Assembly (NCBI RefSeq): GCF_009600885.1
Contig: NZ_VCLA01000024.1
Coordinates: 60,095-124,094, forward strand
Origin: Streptomyces jumonjinensis
GTDB taxonomy: Bacteria; Actinomycetota; Actinomycetes; Streptomycetales; Streptomycetaceae
Length of the DNA stretch: 64,000 nucleotides
Direction of reading: 5' to 3'
Of the stretch, positions 57,643 through 64,000 are shown piece by piece. Under the pieces are notes generated by a model that did no database searches, had not been told where the DNA came from, and saw only the letters and a program-made list of their open reading frames with translations. Position numbers and translations under genes: made by a program. Every line of letters starts with the position of its first letter. The stretch's first letter is position 1.

Positions 57643-59499
57643 GTGGCATCCATTAAAAATCGTGAGAATCGGGACGGATCGATCACCTATATGGTGCGCT
57701 GGCGGAGTGCCGGCGGAGGCAGGGGGGCGAAGGAGGACACCGAGAACTTCCGCGATGAGCGGTCGGCCGAGAAGTTCCGTGATCTCGTGAATGCTCACGG
57801 TCAAAGCTGGCCTCCGGGCTGGATCCGTGGCCAAGGCTTCATCGCGGACCAGCGGCGGCCTGGGACCATGTTCGAGCCGTACGCCCTGGCTCATATCGAC
57901 CGGCTTACCGGCGTCCAGGGCGACACCAAGGCCAAGTACCGGAAGCTCGTCCTCGAAAACATGTCCCCCTGGTTCAAGCCGTACACCGTAGAGGATGGCG
58001 AGGGCTCCATCGTCCGGGAGATGGTTCAGGACTGGATCAACGATCTCGCGGCAGGCAATGCGGCCCCCCTGGACCCCTCGGACCGCAAGCCGCGGAAGAA
58101 GTACGCGGCCAAGACGATAGCCAACCAGCACGGACTTCTCTCGGCGATCCTGCAAGCCGCCGTCGATGCAGTGCCCTCCCTTCGGACCGCCAATCCATGT
58201 GCCAAGAACAGACTCCCCCGGCTGGACACCGACGAGGTCGAAGACGAGATCTGCCCGCTGGAACGGGAGGAGTGGGCGTGGGTTCACGAGTGCCTCGGCG
58301 AGCTGGACACCGAGGCACAGGAGCTGGGAGAGGTGATAGCGGAGACCGGCTTCCGCTGGGGTGAGTCCACCGCGCTCCAGCCCCGTGATCTACAGATGCG
58401 CAACGGCCGGCCCGCTCTCCGGGTCCAGCGCGCGTGGAAGCGGGACGAGGACGGGCAGCCCTATCTGGGGGCCCCGAAGTCCAAGAAGTCCCGCCGGACC
58501 GTGGTCGTCCGGTGGGGCCTGTGGAACAAGCTGAAGCGCCGTGCCAAGGGCCTCAAGCCCACGGATCTCCTCTTCACCGGTCCCATGGGCGGACGCTGGG
58601 ATGCAGGAACGTTCCGCCGCCTCCGCTGGGTCCCCGCGATCGAACTCGCGGCGGAGAGGTTCGGGCTGACCAAGCGCCCGAGGATCCATGACCTCCGGCA
58701 CTCGCACGCGGCCTGGCTGATCGCCGCGAAGGTGCCGCTCCCGGCGATCCAGGCCCGTCTCGGCCATGAGTCGATCACCACGACGATCGATGTGTACGGC
58801 CATCTTCTCGACGCGCTGGACGACGAGGTCGTGGCCGCGGTCGAGTGGGCGATGGACCCCATGGCGCCACTGCCCGGTTTCCTGGTCCACTCCGGCCTGG
58901 CGCAGCTGCCACATCAGCGCGGGTGGGTGGCCCCGGGCGGTTGGACGGACCCGGGAGGCACTCCGGGGGCGCCCGGCGACTCCGAGACCGTCTTCGTCAT
59001 CACCGCAGGGAGCAGAAGAGTCCCGTTCGCCGAACGGCAGCACGCCCAGGACGTCGCCGATCAGTGGAACAACGACCGGGCGGAGACGATCACCAAGCTG
59101 AAGGAGGCCGGCTGGACGGAGGACGGGCTCAATCGGGTTCGCGCCCTCGGCCCGGAGGAACGCGAGCGCTGGACGGGCGCGGGACCTGTCTGGAGGCGGA
59201 AGCCGGACCGCCGGTTGGTGTACCACCGGGTGGCCACCTTCCGGCCGGACGGCACACTCGCCCACGAGCCCGAGCCCATGGCCGACGGGTGGGTCTGGGA
59301 GTTCGAGACGGACCTCTACACCGATGCTGCGGCCCAGATGCGCACGGAGTTCCGGCCCGGCCCGAGCGCCCTCACGGAGGCATTCGCCCGCGGGATCGAC
59401 AAGGAAGCCGTCTCCCGGGCCTATGACGAGGTGTGCGCGAAGGCCCAGGAAGTGTGCGGGCATAGCCCGTACCTCGAACCCCTGATAACCGGGGCCTGA
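57643..59499 (+). CDS. int: Tyrosine recombinase (integrase) with long C-terminal extension
   Basis: 618 residues from GTG 57643 (57634 also possible); no clear ribosome site, -10-like TATAAC at 57595-57600. N-terminal arm-type DNA-binding part (KNRENRDGSITYMVRWR), core-binding domain (about 75-200), then the catalytic domain with R238 (TGFRWGE), HDLRH (349-353, H-x-x-R), H375 (LGHES) and nucleophile Y385 (TIDVYGH). The catalytic part ends near residue 405, and a further ~210 residues of unassigned, Trp-rich sequence follow, which is rare. Located directly after tRNA-Ala, so it most likely integrated there. Confidence 0.92.
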   Translation: MASIKNRENRDGSITYMVRWRSAGGGRGAKEDTENFRDERSAEKFRDLVNAHGQSWPPGWIRGQGFIADQRRPGTMFEPYALAHIDRLTGVQGDTKAKYRKLVLENMSPWFKPYTVEDGEGSIVREMVQDWINDLAAGNAAPLDPSDRKPRKKYAAKTIANQHGLLSAILQAAVDAVPSLRTANPCAKNRLPRLDTDEVEDEICPLEREEWAWVHECLGELDTEAQELGEVIAETGFRWGESTALQPRDLQMRNGRPALRVQRAWKRDEDGQPYLGAPKSKKSRRTVVVRWGLWNKLKRRAKGLKPTDLLFTGPMGGRWDAGTFRRLRWVPAIELAAERFGLTKRPRIHDLRHSHAAWLIAAKVPLPAIQARLGHESITTTIDVYGHLLDALDDEVVAAVEWAMDPMAPLPGFLVHSGLAQLPHQRGWVAPGGWTDPGGTPGAPGDSETVFVITAGSRRVPFAERQHAQDVADQWNNDRAETITKLKEAGWTEDGLNRVRALGPEERERWTGAGPVWRRKPDRRLVYHRVATFRPDGTLAHEPEPMADGWVWEFETDLYTDAAAQMRTEFRPGPSALTEAFARGIDKEAVSRAYDEVCAKAQEVCGHSPYLEPLITGA

Positions 59500-59506
59500 C
59501 GACGAC

Positions 59507-59542
59507 GGGGCTCGGAGGAACGAACCCGTTCCTCCGAGCCCC
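59507..59542 (+). terminator. Terminator after the integrase
   Basis: 16-bp perfect stem (59507-59522 with 59527-59542), 4-base loop, right after the integrase stop. Confidence 0.88.
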
Positions 59543-59647
59543 GGGCGTACGAGGATGCCTCCGCGTGCGGTCAGGCGGCTTCTGCACCGTGAACCGCCAT
59601 TTGACACCCCTAGCGGGTGAGTCCCGTCCTTGAACGCGCTGGCGGAC

Positions 59648-60403
59648 TCACCCGGCTGGGGCACCGTTCGGCGAAGCACTCTGGGACGGAATCCTTTCGA
59701 GCGGTACAACGCCACGTTCGCGCACTTCGGTGAGCGTCGCTCCGGAGAGCCTGAGGATCAGAGCCGCCTGGAGCTCTGCCTTCAGTTCGGGAGAATCCAC
59801 CTCACTCACCAACCGAATAGCCGTTTCCGTCTCCCGCTCCCGCTTCATGTCTTGCCGCAGGTCCTCGGTCTGTCGTTGCATGTGCCGCATGGCAGTGTCC
59901 GCACGACGATGAGCCAACTGTCCGATGATCGCAGCTACGAGGCCAGCAATGCCCGCTACAGCAGACAGGTACAGGTCTCCGGTGGTCTCGGACTTCCAGA
60001 GCCCGACAACCACACCTCCCAGCAACACCGCAATGCCCAGAGCGGAGCACGAAAGACTGAGCGCAGTACTAAGCCTCGCCTGGGTCAGGCCCCAGGCGTA
60101 ATACTCGATCAAAAGTTCGGCAAACCGGTCGTCGTCAACACGCTGCTCCCCGGCCTTCACACCAGGAACGGATCCATCAGAGCCGACGCGAAGATCACCA
60201 TTCACGTTGATGACTCGCGATTCGGAATCGCCCAAGATTGTCGACCGCAGTCGAACGCGCTCTTCCGAGGTGTCCTTCCGTAGCGTTCGCATGAAGAGGC
60301 CAGCCAGCACGGTCAAGCTACCAAGGCCTGACACCACTGCGGCTGCCACTGGTCCTAGCTCGGAAAATGCCGCCCCAGGCATCAGATAGTCCACTACCGC
60401 CAC
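59648..60403 (-). CDS. Membrane protein resembling the TRADD-N-associated (cyanoTRADDas) family
   Basis: 251 residues from GTG 60403 (GAAGGGG). One N-terminal helix (17-37), then an external/cytoplasmic Arg-rich segment with VINVNGDL, then YYAWGLTQARLSTALSLS leading into two more helices (113-135 and 146-163), and a C-terminal helical region (170-240). The two-helix unit with a preceding YY.GL.QAR segment and following KR.E repeats matches the described cyano-type TRADD-associated membrane proteins, often linked to conflict systems. GC is about 60%, below its neighbours. Not a confirmed assignment. Confidence 0.55.
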   Translation of the reverse strand: MAVVDYLMPGAAFSELGPVAAAVVSGLGSLTVLAGLFMRTLRKDTSEERVRLRSTILGDSESRVINVNGDLRVGSDGSVPGVKAGEQRVDDDRFAELLIEYYAWGLTQARLSTALSLSCSALGIAVLLGGVVVGLWKSETTGDLYLSAVAGIAGLVAAIIGQLAHRRADTAMRHMQRQTEDLRQDMKRERETETAIRLVSEVDSPELKAELQAALILRLSGATLTEVRERGVVPLERIPSQSASPNGAPAG

Positions 60404-60598
60404 GCTCTCAAACCCCTTCAGTGCACGCGCCGTTGAGCGGCCTAGACTGCCCGAGGCTATGCCTCCGTGGCTAACCGTGCTGGTTGCGCAAACGAGGCAT
60501 TGGGGCGGTCGCGCTGAGTGTATGGGCGGAACCCCCGCTAAGAGGGGCCAGAGGCCCTCAGCGTGAACCAGTACGGGGCTGGTCTCGCAAGAGGGCGT
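60404..60598. other. Gap after the HNH gene
   Basis: 195 bases with no supported gene. It holds a short GGGGCCAGAGGCCCTC hairpin near 60545. Confidence 0.4.
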
Positions 60599-61246
60599 TC
60601 ACCAGAGGCTTAGGGGTCGCCCTGCCGCCGCCGCGGCTTCGACGCGGCGTTTGATTGCCGCAGCGGGCTCGCCAGCTGCCCGTCCGGCCCGGATAGCCGC
60701 GCTGATCGCGCGGGAGCGTCCCGCCGCCCCCCGAAGGTCCGCCAGCGGGCCACCGGGGTCCCGGCGGCGGGCGAGCCATTCGGCGCGGTTCTCGGCAGCG
60801 GTGCCGAGACGAAGGTGCGCCGGCTGCTGGCAGGAGTGGTTGTCGCAGGTGTGACAGACGGTTGGGCTGTCCGGGCCCTTCCAGCCCAGGCGGGGTATGA
60901 CGCCGTGGGCGAGCTGGTAGCCGTAGAGGTGGGCTGGGACAGTCCCGCGCCGGGTCCGACCCGGGAGGGAGGCGGCCCGGAAGCTCCCGTGCCCCGTCCC
61001 GGAGATCGCGCCGAAGAAGAACCAGCACTCCGAGGTGGACGGCGTCCGGTGGACCTTGGCCCAGTACCGGGCCTGCACCGTGGGCCCGGTCAGCCAGGCC
61101 GACCACTCGGTTGCCGTGATCCGGACCGGGGCCGGCTCGCCCAGGAGAGCGAGCTGCTCGGCTCCCTCGCCGACCGGGGCGGGCCCGGAGCCGGCCGCCG
61201 CGAACAGCGGAGCCTGCCCGGACCTCTTGCCCTTCTCACCCGACAT
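60599..61246 (-). CDS. HNH_3-family endonuclease
   Basis: 215 residues from ATG 61246. Layout typical of HNH_3: SECWFFFGAISGTGHGS at 73-88 (the CW..GxxxxxGxG motif), AHLYGYQLAHG (the HxxxYE-like stretch), then VCHTCDNHSCQQPAHLRLGTAAENR (130-154) with the zinc/metal-binding His and Cys. Such nucleases are mostly homing or phage-linked. It overlaps the upstream helical protein gene by 11 bases, so the two are co-translated. Function beyond nuclease not known. Confidence 0.8.
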   Translation of the reverse strand: MSGEKGKRSGQAPLFAAAGSGPAPVGEGAEQLALLGEPAPVRITATEWSAWLTGPTVQARYWAKVHRTPSTSECWFFFGAISGTGHGSFRAASLPGRTRRGTVPAHLYGYQLAHGVIPRLGWKGPDSPTVCHTCDNHSCQQPAHLRLGTAAENRAEWLARRRDPGGPLADLRGAAGRSRAISAAIRAGRAAGEPAAAIKRRVEAAAAAGRPLSLW

Positions 61247-61688
61247 CGGCGATGCCGGTGGCAGCCACCGGCCGCGAGGTGTCCGCAGCCTCGCTCGTCC
61301 TGGGCTCGGCGGCATCCGTCGGCGTCGCCGTGGGACGGGTTCGACGTGTCCGCGGCCGGGACGCGTGCGCACGGAGCGACTCGATGACCTCTTTCGCCCG
61401 CGCAGCGGTAACGGCCTTCGCCTCACGCTCCAGCTCGTCCGCCGGTACGTCGAGGAGCCCGGCGACGAGGTCCGTGTCGCCGAACAGCCGGAGAGCCACG
61501 GCGGCGGCTTCCCGCGCCTCCAGGTCTGCCTTCTCCTTCGCGCGGGCCGCCGCGGCGGCGGCTTCCCGGGAGGTGAGGACCTGCTCCGCCGCCAGCTCCC
61601 GAACCTTCATCTGGAGCGCTGCGGAGTCGCGTACTCGTCGCCGAAGCTCAGCGGGGGTCACCGGTGCCGGCGTCGGGCTCATCGGCAC
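61236..61688 (-). CDS. Ala/Glu-rich helical protein of the island
   Basis: 150 residues (GTG 61688 or ATG 61682). Almost all helical: REAAAAAARAKEKADLEAREAAAV (about 41-64) is a coiled-coil-like stretch, with a Pro/Thr-rich tail. No family is recognised. It overlaps the HNH gene by 11 bases and may be its partner. Codon use is GC-rich like the host. Confidence 0.65.
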   Translation of the reverse strand: MPMSPTPAPVTPAELRRRVRDSAALQMKVRELAAEQVLTSREAAAAAARAKEKADLEAREAAAVALRLFGDTDLVAGLLDVPADELEREAKAVTAARAKEVIESLRAHASRPRTRRTRPTATPTDAAEPRTSEAADTSRPVAATGIADVG

Positions 61689-62113
61689 ACCCCGTGCGGG
61701 GCCGGGCGCTGATTCCGTATCTCCAGGGTGGGCAGGTCCAGATCGGCTGTCAGCCGCGTGTTCGACTTCATGGTTCGCACCGTAAGTGCAGGTCCCCAGA
61801 CATTGCGACCTAGATCATTTTCATTGGGTCAATGGCTCTGTTCACGAGAAGTGCCAGCAGATGTTCACTGCTTTGGGAGGTGCCACGGTCAGCGACCGTT
61901 CGATTTCGTATCCGTAGGGCAGGGCGGCTCTCCGCTGAGGGGCAGCAGGCGCCGATCCGTGATGGCTTCTCTGTCACGGCGACGTCAACGGCGCCTTCCC
62001 GGCGGCGGGTGCTGTCACGGCTGGGTACCGAAACCTCCAGCTCTGCCCTTGGGCGTGTAGTGGTGGGCATTCTCGTCGTACCGGGACGGGCGACGGGTAC
62101 GGAGGTTACCGAC
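61689..62113. promoter_or_regulatory. Divergent promoter region of the island
   Basis: 425 bases between the leftward Ala/Glu-rich gene and the rightward STAND gene. GC drops to about 50% at 61780-61860. A small repeat CATTG-GGT-CAATG sits at 61822-61834, possibly an operator. No gene is supported. Confidence 0.5.
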
Positions 62114-64000
62114 GTGGTAGGTGGGCATGTGGGGCGGGGCCGGTGGCGATGGACGCTTGGCCGACTTCTGTGGGCGCCAACAGGCGCTGCGGTAGCGGGC
62201 GGGATTGCGTGGGCGGTCGCGCGGGTCGGGCTGGAGACGGCGGACCAGCTCTCCAGCGTGATCGGCGGGACCGCTGGCCTGCTCGGCCTCGCCGTCGCCC
62301 TGGTCGCCTTGCGCTCTCCTGCCCCGGTCGCGCCTCCGGTCGCGGGCGGTGGGGCGGGTGGGCGTTGGGTGCGGGCGGCTGCCGCCAACGCCTCCTACCG
62401 TGCTCCCGCTGTCCAGGCACCCGTCCGCGGCCGTGACAGCGAACTCGCCGATCTTCAGAGCCTGGTAGCCGGCCGGGACGGCGGCCTCGTCGTGGTCTGC
62501 GGAACAGGCGGGCTGGGCAAGACCACCCTCGCCGCCCAGGCCGCCCAACAGGCCGAGACGGAGAGGCGGGCGGTGTTCTGGGTGCGGTGGCAGGACGATG
62601 CCGCCCGCCTCGCCCACGACCTCACCCGCATTGCCCAAGCCCTGGGACTCCCCGAAACCCGTCTCCACGACGCCCAGAACGGCCGGGCCGCGCTCGTCGA
62701 TGTGGTGTGGGAGCAGCTGGCGGCGGTGCGCGGGTGGATGATCGTGATCGACAACGTCGACACCCCCCGCAACCTCGGCCCCGGCAGCGAGCCACCGGGC
62801 TCCTACCGCGGGTGGGTGCGCCCCGACGGTGGCGGACTCCTCCTGGTCACCACCCGCGACACCGCGCGCGGCACCTGGGGACCGAGGGCGCACCTCGTCC
62901 CCCTCGAACCCCTGGCCGCCGATCCCTCGGGTGCGGTGCTGCGTGACGCCGCACCCGCCGCCGGCACCACGGTGGAGGCCGCCGCGCTCGGGGAACGGCT
63001 CGGGGGGCTCCCTCTCGCCCTGGACACCGCGGGCCGCTACCTCGCCAACCCGACCAGCCGCTACCGCACCTTCACCGCTTACCAGCACGCCCTCCCCACC
63101 GAGTTCGGTGACCTCGTCGGTGCCGAACACCCGCAGGCCACCGACCCGGAGGTCGCCCGCACGGTGGTGCGGCACACCTTCGACCTCTCCCTCGCCCAAC
63201 TCCACACCGACGGCTACACCCTCGCCCGCCCCGCTCTGTTCCTCCTCGCCCTCCTCGCTCCCGCACCCGTCCCCCGCGCTTTCCTCACCCCCGCCCTCCT
63301 CGCCGACGCCACCGGGCAGAGGGTCACTGCGTCCGAACTCGATGCCTCCTTCGCCGCACTCCACCAGTACGGCCTCATCAGCACCCCCGCCGTGCCACCG
63401 GCGGACAGCGGCGGCGGGGATGCGCTCACGGTCGGGCAGGTCGCCATGCACCCCCTGGTCCACGACGTCATCGCCCTCACCGCCCCACCCGGCACCGACC
63501 ACACCACCTGTCACACCGCCCTCGACACCCACCTCACCCAGACCGTTCGCGACACCACCAGCGCGGGCCGCGCCGGCTGGCCCACCGCACGTCTCCTCGC
63601 CCCACACCTCCCGCCCCTCCTCCACCGCACATCCCACGCCGACTTCACCGCCACCCGCAACCTGCTGACCAACCTCGCCAGCACCCTCCAGGACGCGGGC
63701 GCCACAGCCGAAGAACACCTTCTGAGCCAGTGCGTCCTCGACGCCGAGACTCACCACCTCGGCCCGGACCATCCCGACACACTCACCAGCCGCAACAACC
63801 TCGCCGTCGCCCTCGACAATCTCGGCCGTCATCAGGAGGCCGCCGACCTCCACCGGCAGAACCTCACCGACCGCGAACGCGCCCTGGGCCCCAATCAGCC
63901 CGACACCCTCAGCAGCCGCAACAACCTCGCCGTCGCCCTCGACGATCTCGGCCGTCATCAGGAGGCTGCCGACCTCCACCGGCAGAACCTCACCGACCGC
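62114..64000 (+). CDS. NB-ARC-like STAND ATPase with TPRs (incomplete)
   Basis: At least 629 residues; runs off the window. GTG at 62114 follows GGAGG. Two hydrophobic helices at the N-terminus (about 18-35 and 46-66) precede the NTPase: Walker A GTGGLGKTT (130-138), Walker B MIVIDNVD (209-216), LLLVTTRD (about 242-249) and GLPLA (298-302), the plant-NB-ARC order. A winged-helix part (about 330-440) is followed by 42-residue TPRs, NNLAVALDNLGRHQEAADLHRQN. Such proteins act as ligand-triggered switches and are frequent in bacterial immunity; here the N-terminal membrane hairpin could be the effector. Confidence 0.85.
   Translation, partial: MVGGHVGRGRWRWTLGRLLWAPTGAAVAGGIAWAVARVGLETADQLSSVIGGTAGLLGLAVALVALRSPAPVAPPVAGGGAGGRWVRAAAANASYRAPAVQAPVRGRDSELADLQSLVAGRDGGLVVVCGTGGLGKTTLAAQAAQQAETERRAVFWVRWQDDAARLAHDLTRIAQALGLPETRLHDAQNGRAALVDVVWEQLAAVRGWMIVIDNVDTPRNLGPGSEPPGSYRGWVRPDGGGLLLVTTRDTARGTWGPRAHLVPLEPLAADPSGAVLRDAAPAAGTTVEAAALGERLGGLPLALDTAGRYLANPTSRYRTFTAYQHALPTEFGDLVGAEHPQATDPEVARTVVRHTFDLSLAQLHTDGYTLARPALFLLALLAPAPVPRAFLTPALLADATGQRVTASELDASFAALHQYGLISTPAVPPADSGGGDALTVGQVAMHPLVHDVIALTAPPGTDHTTCHTALDTHLTQTVRDTTSAGRAGWPTARLLAPHLPPLLHRTSHADFTATRNLLTNLASTLQDAGATAEEHLLSQCVLDAETHHLGPDHPDTLTSRNNLAVALDNLGRHQEAADLHRQNLTDRERALGPNQPDTLSSRNNLAVALDDLGRHQEAADLHRQNLTDR
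63773..64000 (+). repeat. 126-bp tandem repeat coding for TPRs
   Basis: Copy 1 starts at 63773 and copy 2 at 63899, 126 bp (42 codons) apart, with near-identical sequence. The array continues past the window edge. Confidence 0.9.

Noticed and set aside
61728..62060. 110-residue plus-strand ORF in the island promoter region
   Set aside because: No ribosome site, mixed codon use and no domain; it overlaps the AT-rich divergent promoter region.
62015..63979. 654-residue minus-strand ORF
   Set aside because: It is Gly/Glu/Val-rich with no domain, and it lies opposite the NB-ARC/TPR frame, which has all the STAND motifs. It is a codon-bias shadow.
57539..64000. Second copy of the tRNA-Ala 3' end as attR
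   Set aside because: I looked for the T-arm/acceptor sequence (GGTTCGACTCCCC) to the window end and saw none, so no right boundary is claimed.

Overview
This window is the replication-origin region of a Streptomyces-type actinobacterial chromosome. The evidence is the very GC-rich DNA, the gene order dnaB - rpsF/ssb/rpsR/rplI - ino1 - cca - murJ - sigM - trxBA - parAB - rsmG - jag - yidC - yidD - rnpA - rpmH - dnaA - oriC - dnaN - gnd - recF - dciA - gyrB - gyrA, the large DnaA with a long linker, an oriC rich in TTGTCCACA-type boxes, and seven perfect parS sites. The species cannot be named from the sequence alone.

Layout. 229-1713 is dnaB, preceded by a cluster of DnaA boxes (1863-2015). 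2139-5342 holds a MATE transporter and the rpsF-ssb-rpsR-rplI operon. 5613-15124 carries cell-envelope genes: a small membrane protein, a FemX-like peptidyl transferase, an alanine-racemase-like protein, a GT87-like mannosyltransferase, a class A PBP, a PadR regulator with a perfect operator palindrome, and inositol-phosphate synthase. 15253-24822 carries an MFS transporter, the CCA enzyme, a DUF6049 membrane glycoprotein, the lipid II flippase MurJ and a pseudokinase. 24848-27925 is sigM with its anti-sigma factor and trxB-trxA behind a sigma-R type promoter. 28047-34719 is a leftward block with a GNAT enzyme, parB, parA, rsmG, jag, yidC, yidD, rnpA and rpmH. 35090-47732 is dnaA, oriC and the rightward replication block through gyrA. 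After tRNA-Ile, 48014-54697 is an efflux (MacB-like) operon divergent from a two-component system. 54946-57284 has a DLW-39 small protein, a Ser/Thr kinase and an HTH protein.

Accessory end. tRNA-Ala(TGC) at 57466-57538 is followed at once by a tyrosine recombinase with an unusually long C-terminal extension. Beyond it lie genes that are not part of the core: a three-helix membrane protein resembling the TRADD-N-associated membrane family, an HNH_3 nuclease, an Ala/Glu-rich helical protein, and a large NB-ARC-like STAND ATPase with an N-terminal membrane hairpin and 42-residue TPRs that runs off the window. This looks like the left end of a tRNA-integrated island with a candidate conflict or immunity module. 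The far attachment site is not in the window.

How the parts work together: DnaA opens oriC, DciA is the likely DnaB operator, DnaN/RecF/SSB/gyrase serve the fork, and ParA/ParB act on the parS sites, all of which lie on the dnaB side of oriC. The membrane and cell-wall genes (YidC, MurJ plus pseudokinase, PBP, FemX) form the second theme of the region.
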